A stretch of DNA of 28,847 bases, taken from Desulfovibrio sp. OttesenSCG-928-G15. GTDB taxonomy: Bacteria; Desulfobacterota; Desulfovibrionia; Desulfovibrionales; Desulfovibrionaceae. Both the position numbers and the translations under genes were made by a program. Positions 8,714 through 16,682 of this stretch are shown piece by piece; position 1 is the first letter of the stretch, and every line of letters begins with the position of its first letter. The notes under the pieces are model-generated. The model ran no database searches and had not been told where the DNA came from. It saw only the letters and a program-made list of their open reading frames with translations. The DNA lies in the NCBI GenBank assembly GCA_030266525.1, contig JAJDIC010000019.1, forward strand, positions 1 to 28,847, read 5' to 3'.

Positions 8714-9994
8714 GTGGAAGAAATAGTCAAGTACCTCGTCATCGCCGCGCTTGGTGCGCTGGCATCTGTTTTGTCCAACCGGGGAATTGCCGTTTTTAAC
8801 GACGGCCTTCGCCCGGTCATCCCGGAATACCTTGAAGGGCGCATGGACCGCAAAGCCCTTGCCGCCACAAGTTTTGCCATCAGCTTCGGGCTTATTGTCG
8901 GCTTTGCCCTGCCCACCTCCATTGCCGCTTCCATCATCCTTTTGCACTGTGTTTTGCTTGGTACGGATATTATCGGCACCTTTTGCCCTGCCGGGTTAAA
9001 AGGCAGCCTTGCATCAGCCGCGCTCGGGGCGCTTTACGGCGTGGGCCTGCTTGTCGGCCTGCAAAGCATTATCGATCTTTTTGCCAGGCTGCCGGTAAAC
9101 TTTCTGCCCGAACTCGGCCAGGTGGCTACGCCCATTGTGGTTTCCTTTGCCGTGTTTCCGGCTGTTGCCGTGGGCCTGCAATTCGGCTTCAAAAAGGGCC
9201 TGCTGACGGGCCTTGTGGCGCTGGTTGTGCGCGAGCTTACCCAGCGCTATGGGGTATTTGTTTTTGACGGAGTGCAAATCGCCCTGAACAGGGAAGGCAT
9301 GGCCCTTCTGGCCGGAATGGCCATCATGATCTTTTTTGCCGTGCGCGACAAAACCGGCGTTGGCGACGCCAATACCCAGCTTGCGCAAATATTTGCCGAA
9401 AAAGTGGCCCGTATTCGTACCAGCATTGCCCCCCTTGCCTGCATGGGCGGGCTTATCGCGGCGGCAACCAGCCTGTCGCTGGTCGCGGGCGACCCTATCA
9501 GCCTTAACCTTTTAGCCGAAGGCAACCGCTCAAGCGCAGCCATGACGGCCTTTGCCAGGGCCATCGGCTTTATTCCGCTTATCGCGACGACCGCCATAGC
9601 CACCGGGGTTTACGCGCCAGCCGGAATGACCTTTGTTTTTGTTATCGGCCTGTCCACAACCAACCCGCTTCTGGCTTTTGTTATGGGGGCGCTGTGCCTT
9701 GGGGCCGAGGTATTTCTGCTCAATTACGCAGCCGGCTTTCTGGACCATTTTCCTGGAGTGCGGCGTTGCAGCGACAATATTCGCACGGCTATGGGCCGGG
9801 TGTTGAATGTGGCCCTGCTTGTGGGCGGTATCATGTCTGCGCAGGCCATGGCTCCCGGCTTCGGCATATTCGTGGTGGTGGGTATGTACTGCCTTAACAA
9901 AACCAGCAAAAAACCGATTGTCGATATGGCCATTGGTCCGGTAGGGGCTATCCTTACAGGAATTCTGGTCAATATTATCGCGCTGCTGCAATAA
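8714..9994 (+). CDS. yhfT: YhfT-like multispanning membrane protein, putative transporter
   Basis: Integral membrane protein of 426 residues with about ten to twelve hydrophobic segments. It matches what I remember of E. coli YhfT along its length: NRGIAVFNDGLRPVIPEYLEG near the start, IGFIPLIATTAIATGVYAPAG and CSDNIRTAMGRVLNVALLVG in the C-terminal half. Probably the transporter of the yhf system; the substrate is unknown. The frame is open upstream to 8612 inside yhfU. GTG 8714 is the first sensible start after the yhfU stop, giving VEEIVKYLVIAALGALAS as the first membrane segment. Its ribosome site is poor, so translational coupling to yhfU is likely. Stop TAA at 9992-9994. Confidence 0.82.
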   Translation: MEEIVKYLVIAALGALASVLSNRGIAVFNDGLRPVIPEYLEGRMDRKALAATSFAISFGLIVGFALPTSIAASIILLHCVLLGTDIIGTFCPAGLKGSLASAALGALYGVGLLVGLQSIIDLFARLPVNFLPELGQVATPIVVSFAVFPAVAVGLQFGFKKGLLTGLVALVVRELTQRYGVFVFDGVQIALNREGMALLAGMAIMIFFAVRDKTGVGDANTQLAQIFAEKVARIRTSIAPLACMGGLIAAATSLSLVAGDPISLNLLAEGNRSSAAMTAFARAIGFIPLIATTAIATGVYAPAGMTFVFVIGLSTTNPLLAFVMGALCLGAEVFLLNYAAGFLDHFPGVRRCSDNIRTAMGRVLNVALLVGGIMSAQAMAPGFGIFVVVGMYCLNKTSKKPIVDMAIGPVGAILTGILVNIIALLQ

Positions 9995-10028
9995 CGCGAG
10001 CAGCCGTACACCCCCAAGCACAAAGCCC

Positions 10029-10907
10029 ATGCGCAACCTCGTCTACGCCCACGAACACCTGACCATTGACCTCGCCGGTGCGAAAAACGACCCGGACTGC
10101 CGTCTGGACGACCATGGCGCCGCGCTGGCGGAACTACGCGCCCTGCCCCGCCTTGGGGTTACGGACATTGTAGACCAGACCTGCCGGGGCATGGGGCGTA
10201 ACCCGAATTACGCGCAACGCCTTGCGGACGAAGCGGGCCTGCGCCTGCTGCATGCCACGGGCTACTATAAGGAACCCTTTCTGCCCGAAGAGTGCTACCG
10301 GCTGGACGAGCGGGCCATGGCCGGGATATTTCTGGCAGAGCTGCGCGACGAAATTGCCGGAACCGGCCTCCGGGCTACGCACATAGGCGAAATCGGCAGC
10401 GGCAAGGACGCGATAACGCCCACGGAAGAAAAAATATTCCGGGCAGCCGGGCGGGCCCACGCCGAAACGGGAGCGCCCGTTTGCACCCACACCACGCTGG
10501 GCGCTCTGGGGCTTGAGCAGGTAGCCTTGTTTCGCGAGTTCGGGGTTAACCTTGGTAAAGTGGTCTTGAGCCACATTGATTTGTCCGGCGATACTGACTA
10601 CATGCAACGCCTTTTGGACACAGGCGTAAACATCGCTTTTGACACCGTAGGGAAAAACGCCTACCAACCGGACAACAAACGGGCCGAATGGCTGGCGTTA
10701 TTGTGCCGTAAAGGGTATGTCGGGCAAATACTGCTCAGTGTGGATATAACCCGCAAGTCGCACTACGCGGCAAATGGCGGCCCCGGTTACGCCACGCTGC
10801 TGGAGCAATTCGCCCCGCTGGCCCGAGAGGCCGGATGCACGGAAGAGGATCTGGCAACAATGCTCCGGGACAACCCGGCTCGAGTATATTCAATAGCACT
10901 ACCGTAA
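10029..10907 (+). CDS. php: Phosphotriesterase-homology (Php) family metal-dependent hydrolase
   Basis: 292-residue TIM-barrel amidohydrolase of the phosphotriesterase-homology group. All expected metal ligands are present: H8 and H10 (AHEH), E121 (GEIGSG), H154 (THT), H182 (SHID) and D239 (SVDI). E. coli Php has Glu rather than a carbamylated Lys as bridging ligand, and the same seems true here. Other shared stretches are DCRLDDH, CTGYY-like ATGYYKE, FDTVGKNAYQPD and KSHYAANGGPGY. Members usually hydrolyse lactones or related esters; the substrate in the yhf context is not known. The start at ATG 10029 gives MRNLVYAHEH, but there is no good Shine-Dalgarno sequence. Located between yhfT and yhfS, 23 bases from the latter. 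Confidence 0.9.
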   Translation: MRNLVYAHEHLTIDLAGAKNDPDCRLDDHGAALAELRALPRLGVTDIVDQTCRGMGRNPNYAQRLADEAGLRLLHATGYYKEPFLPEECYRLDERAMAGIFLAELRDEIAGTGLRATHIGEIGSGKDAITPTEEKIFRAAGRAHAETGAPVCTHTTLGALGLEQVALFREFGVNLGKVVLSHIDLSGDTDYMQRLLDTGVNIAFDTVGKNAYQPDNKRAEWLALLCRKGYVGQILLSVDITRKSHYAANGGPGYATLLEQFAPLAREAGCTEEDLATMLRDNPARVYSIALP

Positions 10908-10930
10908 TTGCAGCAAAGTGCGGAGTCACC

Positions 10931-12070
10931 ATGCGCACCTACCCTCTCTCTTCATTAAGCCTGGAAGAAGCCAAGGCTTTGCAGTTTCGCATAGTGGATA
11001 CTGTTACTCGTCATTTTGACGGAGTGGAAGTTTTGAGCCTGGGAGATTTGGGGCTTGGCGGCGGCGGAAACAAGCCTGTCTGCACCAGCAAGGTGGAAAA
11101 GGTTTTTGCCGGAGTGTTTGACGCCGAAGCGGCCTTGCTGCTGCGCGGCTCCGGCACCGGAGCGATCCGCTTTGGTTTGCAGGCCATGCTTGGGCCGGGT
11201 GGTTGCCTGCTGGTGCATGACGCCCCCATATACCCCACGACCAAGGCCAGCATCGAGTCCATGGGCATTCGGACCATAAGCGCGGACTTCAACCGGAAAG
11301 ATGCAGTACAACGGGTGCTTGGCGAGGCGGGCGACAGCATTCAGGGCATCCTGGTGCAACACGCACGCCAAAAACCGGATGACAGTTATGACTTTGCCGA
11401 AACGCTCCGCCTGCTCAAGTCTTTGCGGCCCGACATTCCCCTGCTCACCGACGACAACTACACGGCCCTGAAAACCCCCTGCCTCGGCTGTCAGGCCGGG
11501 GCCGAGCTTTCCAGCTTTTCCTGCTTCAAGACGCTTGGGCCGGAAGGCGTGGGCGTGCTGCTCGGGAAAAAGGAATTTGTAAGGCGCGCCGCCGGGCTGC
11601 AATATTCCGGCGGCAGCCAGATACAGGGGCACGAAGCCATGGCCGCGTTGCGCGGCCTGATATACGCGCCTGTGGCTCTTGCCATTCAGGCCGAAGTAAC
11701 AGAAGAACTGGTCAGGCGTTTGTGCGGCGGTGAAGTGCCGGGAGTGTCCGGGGCCTTTGTGGCCAATGCCCAGAGCAAGGTTTTGCTGGTGGAACTGGAA
11801 GAAGCCATTGCCGAAGATGTGTTGCGGCTGGCCCCCGGCTTTGGCGCGGCGGCTTACCCTGTGGGCAGTGAAAGCAAATACGAATTTGTTCCCATGATGT
11901 ACCGCATCAGCGGCACTTTTCGACAGCAGGACCCGGAATTGGAAAAACGTATGCTGCGCATAAACCCCATGCGGGCCGGGGCGGATACGGTTATCCGCAT
12001 TCTGCGGCAAGCCATCGCCGGGGCCGCGGCAGGGGCGAAAACCGGTACGTCCGTGGCAGGCAGGAGCTAG
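10931..12070 (+). CDS. yhfS: YhfS-like PLP-dependent aminotransferase/lyase-type enzyme
   Basis: 379-residue fold-type I PLP enzyme matching E. coli YhfS. It shows the phosphate-cup motif GSGTGAIRFGL (about residues 73-83), LLVHDAPIYPTT, LTDDNY with the aspartate expected to contact the pyridine nitrogen, and SSFSCFKTLGPEGVG, where K200 is the likely Schiff-base lysine. C-terminal stretches SGGSQIQGHEA, ANAQSKVLLVE and YPVGSESKYE are also shared. The reaction is unknown; relatives belong to the Cys/Met-metabolism group. I use ATG 10931 with GGAG 7 bases upstream, not the in-frame start at 10835 inside php. Two bases separate its stop from yhfX. Confidence 0.9.
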   Translation: MRTYPLSSLSLEEAKALQFRIVDTVTRHFDGVEVLSLGDLGLGGGGNKPVCTSKVEKVFAGVFDAEAALLLRGSGTGAIRFGLQAMLGPGGCLLVHDAPIYPTTKASIESMGIRTISADFNRKDAVQRVLGEAGDSIQGILVQHARQKPDDSYDFAETLRLLKSLRPDIPLLTDDNYTALKTPCLGCQAGAELSSFSCFKTLGPEGVGVLLGKKEFVRRAAGLQYSGGSQIQGHEAMAALRGLIYAPVALAIQAEVTEELVRRLCGGEVPGVSGAFVANAQSKVLLVELEEAIAEDVLRLAPGFGAAAYPVGSESKYEFVPMMYRISGTFRQQDPELEKRMLRINPMRAGADTVIRILRQAIAGAAAGAKTGTSVAGRS

Positions 12071-12072
12071 CC

Positions 12073-13236
12073 ATGTTTTTGCAGCCCCTTCTTGAGCGCA
12101 ACGCCCCCCTTGCGGCATTCGCCCTGGACTCTTTGCGGCGCAAGCTTCTTTTGCCCGACACCTTTATTATCGATCTGGATACGCTGGAAGAAAACGCTTC
12201 CCTGATGCTTGCCGAAGCCAAAAGACACGGAATCTCCCTGTATTTCATGCTCAAGCAACTGGGCCGCATTCCCGCTGTTGGCGCGTTGCTGGCAAAGCTG
12301 GGCTATGCCGGGGCGGTGTGTGTGGATTTTCGCGAGGCGTTGACCATGTTGGAGAGCGGCGTGCCGCTCGGCAACGTGGGACATCTGGTGCAAACGCCCA
12401 AAGCGGCGCTGGAAAAAATACTGGCGGCAAAACCGGAAATAGTGACAGTCTATTCCGTGGAAAAAGCGCGTGAAATCGGGGCTGTTTGCAGCCAGCTCGG
12501 TCTGGAGCAGCATGTCATGCTGCGGGTAAGTGCGCCTGACGATATCCTGTATCCCGGCCAGCAAGGCGGTTTTTCGCTGGAGCTTTTTGCCCGAAGCGTG
12601 AAAGAGCTTGCGGCAATCAAGGGCATACGCCCCGCCGGGGTGTGCGCCTTTCCCTGTTTTCTGTTTAATGACGAAGCAAAAGACATTCTGCCCACACCCA
12701 ATCTGGACACCGTGCAAAAAGCGGCGGCCATTATGGGCGAGATGGGCTACGCGGACATACAGGTCAACCTGCCCTCGGTTTCCTGTGTGCGCAGCCTGGG
12801 CCTGATTGCCGCCAAGGGTGGAACCCACGCGGAACCGGGCCACGCGCTTACCGGCACCACACCGTATCACGCTCTGCCACAAGGCGGACCGGAGCGTCCG
12901 GCGCTGGCCTATCTGAGTGAAATCAGCCATAATTGCAACGGTAAGGCCCTTTGCTACGGCGGCGGGCATTACCGACGCGGTCATCTTGCGCAGGCCCTTG
13001 TGGGCGACAGCCTGAAAACTGCCGTGCCGTACAATGTTTCCTGCCCCTCGCCCGAAAGCATTGATTATCATTTCATGCTGGACCGGCCTGCCCCTGTTTC
13101 GCAAGGGGCGCTGATGTGTTTTCGCAGTCAGGTTTTTGTGACCCGTAGCGAAGTGGCTCTGGCAAGCGGCCTTTCGCGGGGCAAGGGGCGCATCGAGAGC
13201 ATATGGTCCGCGCAGGGCCACAGGCTTGCGAGGTAA
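12073..13236 (+). CDS. yhfX: YhfX-like PLP enzyme of the alanine racemase fold
   Basis: 387-residue fold-type III PLP protein, the same length as E. coli YhfX. The N-terminal barrel begins LPDTFIIDLDTLEENA, and the PLP lysine is most likely K61 in LYFMLKQLGR. Further shared stretches are VGHLVQTPKAAL, DILYPGQQGGF, PTPNLDTVQKA, THAEPGHALTGTTPYH, CYGGGHYRRGH and FRSQVFVTRSEVALASG. The fold usually racemises or decarboxylates amino acids, or acts as a D-threonine-type aldolase; the substrate here is unknown. AGGAG lies 7 bases before ATG 12073. It sits between yhfS and yhfW in one tight operon. Confidence 0.9.
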   Translation: MFLQPLLERNAPLAAFALDSLRRKLLLPDTFIIDLDTLEENASLMLAEAKRHGISLYFMLKQLGRIPAVGALLAKLGYAGAVCVDFREALTMLESGVPLGNVGHLVQTPKAALEKILAAKPEIVTVYSVEKAREIGAVCSQLGLEQHVMLRVSAPDDILYPGQQGGFSLELFARSVKELAAIKGIRPAGVCAFPCFLFNDEAKDILPTPNLDTVQKAAAIMGEMGYADIQVNLPSVSCVRSLGLIAAKGGTHAEPGHALTGTTPYHALPQGGPERPALAYLSEISHNCNGKALCYGGGHYRRGHLAQALVGDSLKTAVPYNVSCPSPESIDYHFMLDRPAPVSQGALMCFRSQVFVTRSEVALASGLSRGKGRIESIWSAQGHRLAR

Positions 13237-13243
13237 GCTGCGT

Positions 13244-14488
13244 ATGGCAAATACCCCGGGACGTTTCATCATCATCGTACTGGACGGCTTTGGCGTGGGC
13301 ACCATGCCCGACGTGGGGGAAGTGCGCCCCGCTGACACAGGCGCCAACACCTGCCGCAGTATTTTTGCCCACAGGCCCGACCTGTACTTGCCCTCTCTGG
13401 AAAAACTGGGGCTGGTCAATGTAGCCGGGCACGCCGGTTCGCTTGGCAAAGCCATGCGTGAAGCGCCCGATGCGCTTTGCGGCAAGGCCATGCTCATGCA
13501 CTTCGGGGCGGATACCTTTTTCGGGCATCAGGAAATCATGGGCACCCTGCCACGCAAACCCTTTGCAGAGCCCTTTCGCAACACCCTTTCCGCTGCGGAA
13601 AACGCGCTTCGAACTCAGGGTTTTAGCATACGGCGGCACAAAGCGGGTGGCAACGAACTGCTGGTGGTGGATGAAGCCGCCACCGTGGCGGACAACCTGG
13701 AAGCCGACCCGGGGCAGGCCATCAACGTAACCGCCGCCCTGGACGACATGGACTTTGACCGGGTGCGGGAAATAGGCAGGCTGGTACGCGGGCAGAGCAA
13801 GGTTCCGCGCATCATCGCTTTTGGCGGGCGCGGGGTCCACCTGGAGAATCTGCTTGCCGCCGTGGAGGTGCGGGGAGAACTCGCCGGAGTGAACGCCCCG
13901 GCTTCGGGCGTATACGCCAATGACTATCATTGCGTGCACATGGGCTACGGCGTCAACCCGGATGTACAGGTCCAAAGCATTCTCGGTAAAGCCGGAGTGC
14001 CGGTCTTCCTGTTGGGCAAGGCTGCGGACGTCATAGCCAACCCGTATGGCGCAAGCTTCCCCATGGTGGACACCGAAGCCGTGCTCGACAAAACGCAGGA
14101 ACTTGTGCGGCAAAACCCCACCGGGTTCTTCTGCGCCAACGTGCAGGAAACCGACCTGTGCGGCCACCGCGAAGACATTGACTGCTACGCAGGCAAACTG
14201 CTTGCGGCAGACAGGGGCATTGCGGCCCTTCTGGACGCTCTCTCCCCGCAGGACATTCTGGTGGTCATGGCAGACCACGGCAACGACCCCACAATAGGCC
14301 ACCCCCACCACACCAGAGAGCTGGTTCCGCTTCTGGTGCGCGCCGCGCACAAAGGCCCGCTGGATATCGGTATCCGAACCACCCTGTCAGACGTAGGCAC
14401 CAGCGCCGCAGACTACTTCCATACATCCCCCCCGGAAAACGGCACAAGCTTTCTGCCCCTGCTCACCGCGAACACGGTGCAAGCATAA
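13244..14488 (+). CDS. yhfW: YhfW-like phosphopentomutase-related metalloenzyme
   Basis: 414-residue member of the alkaline phosphatase/phosphopentomutase superfamily. Metal-site motifs are IIVLDGFGVGTMPD (D14), MADHGNDPTIGHPHHTREL near the C-terminus, and GADTFFGHQEIMGT, which aligns with the DTPSGHWEIAG region of phosphopentomutase and places T91 as the likely phosphorylated residue. This suggests moving a phosphate between positions of a small sugar- or amino-acid-like molecule; the substrate is not known. I choose ATG 13244 (GAGG about 11 bases upstream, 7 bases after the yhfX stop) over the in-frame TTG at 13226. It is the last gene of the operon and ends directly at a terminator. Confidence 0.88.
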   Translation: MANTPGRFIIIVLDGFGVGTMPDVGEVRPADTGANTCRSIFAHRPDLYLPSLEKLGLVNVAGHAGSLGKAMREAPDALCGKAMLMHFGADTFFGHQEIMGTLPRKPFAEPFRNTLSAAENALRTQGFSIRRHKAGGNELLVVDEAATVADNLEADPGQAINVTAALDDMDFDRVREIGRLVRGQSKVPRIIAFGGRGVHLENLLAAVEVRGELAGVNAPASGVYANDYHCVHMGYGVNPDVQVQSILGKAGVPVFLLGKAADVIANPYGASFPMVDTEAVLDKTQELVRQNPTGFFCANVQETDLCGHREDIDCYAGKLLAADRGIAALLDALSPQDILVVMADHGNDPTIGHPHHTRELVPLLVRAAHKGPLDIGIRTTLSDVGTSAADYFHTSPPENGTSFLPLLTANTVQA

Positions 14489-14510
14489 AAAACCCGCACT
14501 GGCGGGTTTT
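14489..14510. terminator. Bidirectional rho-independent terminator between yhfW and the GntR gene
   Basis: AAAACCCGC (14489-14497), loop ACTG, GCGGGTTTT (14502-14510) form a nine-pair hairpin. In the plus direction it ends in four T. In the minus direction it is followed by more T, giving six or more, so it also serves the convergent regulator gene ending at 14522. Confidence 0.9.
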
Positions 14511-14521
14511 GGGCAGATTTC

Positions 14522-15295
14522 CTATTCAACCGAATCCTTCCGGGTACGCCGGATTGTCCTTTTCACAACAGAAGCAGGGGCACCTTCCTGAATGCCTTCC
14601 GCGCCGCCCCCTTTCAGCCCTTCATACAGGGAATCCATCCAGGCGTCATCAATATGCGTAAGCATGGCCGCCCGCGCCTCTTCGGCGCGGCGCTCACGCA
14701 CCATGTGATAAATATGCTCGTGTTCTTTGCCAAAGTTGTCCATTTTTGACTGGGGCATGGTGCTGTACCGTTTACGCAATTCATTCATTTTTGTTCGTAC
14801 CGATTGCAGCAAATTTGTCAGCAGCGGATTGCCCGCCATGGTGGAAAGGATACGGTGAAAGCGGGCGTGCGTTTCCGTCAGGCTTTCGCCCGCTTCGCTC
14901 TGCTTGAGAGCCCGCTCCAGTTCGTCCACCTGTTCCGCTGTTGCGCGCTTGGCGGCAAGATAGGCGATATGACTTTCCAGCAGTTGGCGCACTTCTTTCA
15001 TGTCCCATAAAGATGCGTCGCCCCATATGCTGGATGCAAGACCGCCGCCTTCGAGTTTTTGCAGCGCATCAGCGGTGAGAAAAGTTCCCTGCCCGGCGCT
15101 GGCCTCAAGCACGCCAGAAATAACCAGAGCCTTGAGCACCTCGCGTATGCTGTTGCGGCTCACCTGAAACTGCCGCGCCAGTTCCTGCTCGCCGGGCAGC
15201 TTGTCGCCAGGCTTCCACACACCTTCTTTAATGGCCAGAACAAGTTGCGCAAGTATGTTGTCGTGAAGAGTTGCCTTGGTAACAGGACGAAGCAT
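14522..15295 (-). CDS. GntR-family transcriptional regulator, FadR/FCD subfamily
   Basis: 257-residue regulator. The N-terminal winged helix-turn-helix (about residues 8-75) is typical GntR: ILAQLVLAIKEGVWKPGDKLPGEQELARQFQVSRNSIREVLKAL is split across it, ending in SGVLEASAGQGTFL. The helical C-terminal half is FCD-like, with FHRILSTMAGNPLL and EHEHIYHMVRERRAEEARAAMLTHID; the usual Asp before the FH pair is His here (HARFH). FCD proteins bind small carboxylates, often with a metal. I chose ATG 15295 because GGAGG lies 5 bases upstream; the longer frame to 15412 begins with unlikely sequence. The gene is divergent from the TRAP/reductase operon and convergent with the yhf operon. Control of the TRAP operon is the better guess, by divergence. 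Confidence 0.9.
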   Translation of the reverse strand: MLRPVTKATLHDNILAQLVLAIKEGVWKPGDKLPGEQELARQFQVSRNSIREVLKALVISGVLEASAGQGTFLTADALQKLEGGGLASSIWGDASLWDMKEVRQLLESHIAYLAAKRATAEQVDELERALKQSEAGESLTETHARFHRILSTMAGNPLLTNLLQSVRTKMNELRKRYSTMPQSKMDNFGKEHEHIYHMVRERRAEEARAAMLTHIDDAWMDSLYEGLKGGGAEGIQEGAPASVVKRTIRRTRKDSVE

Positions 15296-15363
15296 GCGGC
15301 CTCCAAAAGAGCCTGGTCGAACCGCAATGACTTCAAAAAAAGAAAAATGCGGCAGAGTACAAC

Positions 15364-15390
15364 ATTGTAAACCCGGAAAGCTGTATGCAA
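15364..15390 (-). promoter_or_regulatory. Weak promoter candidate for the GntR gene
   Basis: On the minus strand TACAAT (15369-15364) is a good -10; the best -35 is TTGCAT (15390-15385) at a short spacing of 15. A near-palindrome, CTGTATG-N5-CATGCAG (15381-15399), overlaps it and could be an autoregulatory operator. Confidence 0.25.
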
Positions 15391-15494
15391 AACATGCAGC
15401 ATAGGCGGCCACTTACAAAAAACCACAGCCCATGAACCACCATAAACGACAAAACACGGGCCTGTGCTATTTTAGAGAAAAATTTCACAAGCTG

Positions 15495-15523
15495 TTGACA
15501 ACAGCCAAACCTGATGGTACTTA
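15495..15523 (+). promoter_or_regulatory. Candidate promoter for the TRAP/reductase operon
   Basis: A perfect -35, TTGACA (15495-15500), is followed after 17 bases by TACTTA (15518-15523), a poor -10 preceded by TGG that may act as an extended -10. It would give a leader of more than 600 bases before the first TRAP gene, so a second start nearer the gene is possible. Confidence 0.35.
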
Positions 15524-15532
15524 ATGTTCAAA

Positions 15533-15549
15533 TGTCCAACAATTGGTCA
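15533..15549. promoter_or_regulatory. Inverted repeat, candidate operator for the GntR/FCD regulator
   Basis: TGTCCAACAATTGGTCA is a 7-3-7 inverted repeat with one mismatch (TGTCCAA / TTGGTCA). It lies just downstream of the promoter candidate at 15495-15523, where binding would block transcription. FCD-type GntR proteins often bind short TGGT/ACCA-like half sites, which fits. No binding data exist; position and symmetry are the only evidence. Confidence 0.4.
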
Positions 15550-16156
15550 TTCTCGTGTACACTACGCGAAACCGCTGTTTTTTTCAAGTTTCCGGTAGGT
15601 ACGCACAGGCAGCAGCGTCAGACAAACTTGTGCTTCATAACCGTACGCGCTTTACGGCATACGGAGGGAATGCAGCCATGGATACCGCGTCTCATAATTC
15701 TGCCCTGCAAAATCTCTTGCCGCGTCCGGCGGGCTGATGCCCCTTTTCCGGCCGCGGAGGACTCCTGCGCCACATTCAACACCCACCGTCTTCCCTGAAA
15801 ACAGGGGCATGCTATTCTGTCGCGCCTGTCGCGCGCTTCACCGCTGCGCACAGCAAAGTCCCAGACCGAGATTACGGCAGCCGTGACCAGGAAATGTTGT
15901 CGGCCTCCCCGGCGCTATTTTCGCCACGCGCTTTCTTGGAGCATGTCCGTTACACTATCGGCTGCCCGGCAGTGTGTACCACCTGCGTGCGGCAAGTCCT
16001 GACATTTATCCCCCCCCGTTGCCCGCGCGGGCAGCGCCGCTACCCCCCTCTTGTTCCTTCGCGCCGCATCTGTGCAGGCCCACGCGCCCTCCGCGAGGGG
16101 GAAGTGCGTCCCTTCCTTTACGGGCGCCAAATACATCCAGACAAAGGAGCATGGTC

Positions 16157-16672
16157 ATGGCTGGAAAGTATAATCCCTTGAATCTTGTAGACCGGCTCCT
16201 TGACTGGAGCCTGCCGGTGCTCATTACCAGCGTGACCCTGCTGGTATTTGTACAGGTGCTGCTGCGTTACGTCTTCAATGCCCCGCTCATGGGTATTGAA
16301 GAATTGCTGATGTTTCCCACTACCTGGCTCTATATGTTTGGAGCCATAAAGGCTTCTTCCGAAAAAACGCAAATTGTAGCCCGTGTGCTGGAAATTTTCC
16401 TTGCCCGGCAGCGTTCTGTCTATCTGTTGCGGGCCATAGGAGCCGCGGCTTCCACCGCTGTTCTTTTGTGGGTCATGAAATGGGGTTACGACTTTTTCCG
16501 CTACTCCCTTCGGGTTTGGAAAGAAAGCCCCACCCTGTACATTCCCACCTTCTGGTACGAAGGCGTGGTTTTTGTCTCGCTTGTCTTCATACTGATTTAC
16601 ACCATTTGTGAAGTCATCGAGTGCTTGTCCTTGTACAAGAATACCCCAGACAGCCTCCTGGTGGAGAAGTAA
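16157..16672 (+). CDS. dctQ: TRAP transporter small permease subunit (DctQ type)
   Basis: 171-residue membrane protein with four hydrophobic segments: LPVLITSVTLLVFVQVLLRYVF with the conserved RYVFN, WLYMFGAIKAS, the helix around IGAAASTAVLLWVMKWGY, and VVFVSLVFILIYTICEVIE. It is the small membrane subunit of a tripartite ATP-independent periplasmic transporter, which uses the sodium or proton gradient. Two in-frame ATGs exist; ATG 16157 has AAGGAG 7 bases upstream, while 16151 is too close to it. The gene is followed after 10 bases by the large permease and then the binding protein, which is a complete TRAP set. Confidence 0.92.
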   Translation: MAGKYNPLNLVDRLLDWSLPVLITSVTLLVFVQVLLRYVFNAPLMGIEELLMFPTTWLYMFGAIKASSEKTQIVARVLEIFLARQRSVYLLRAIGAAASTAVLLWVMKWGYDFFRYSLRVWKESPTLYIPTFWYEGVVFVSLVFILIYTICEVIECLSLYKNTPDSLLVEK

Positions 16673-16682
16673 GGAAAACGCC

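Larger units (their letters stand above)
15296..16156 (+). other. Long non-coding leader between the GntR gene and the TRAP operon
   Basis: About 860 bases without a convincing gene. The first 300 are AT-richer and hold promoter- and operator-like sequences; the last 500 are GC-rich with several small hairpins: CCGTA…TACGG at 15642-15657, CCCTG-AAAA-CAGGG at 15793-15806 and the palindrome GCCCGCGCGGGC at 16021-16032. Two short overlapping frames near 15670-15798 follow GGAGGG, but their products (about 19 and 42 residues) resemble nothing I know. I looked for a glycine riboswitch and did not find its conserved core. Confidence 0.4.

Noticed and set aside
10955..14350. Long minus-strand frames (387, 476 and 425 residues) opposite yhfS, yhfX and yhfW
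   Set aside because: Shadows of GC-rich genes; the plus-strand products have full family matches.
15514..15798. Short frames in the long leader, including starts near 15670 and 15679
   Set aside because: GGAGGG is close by, but the products are short, composition is not coding-like and nothing is recognised.
15296..16156. Glycine riboswitch ahead of the reductase operon
   Set aside because: Expected because of the Grd genes, but I could not find its conserved core on the plus strand.
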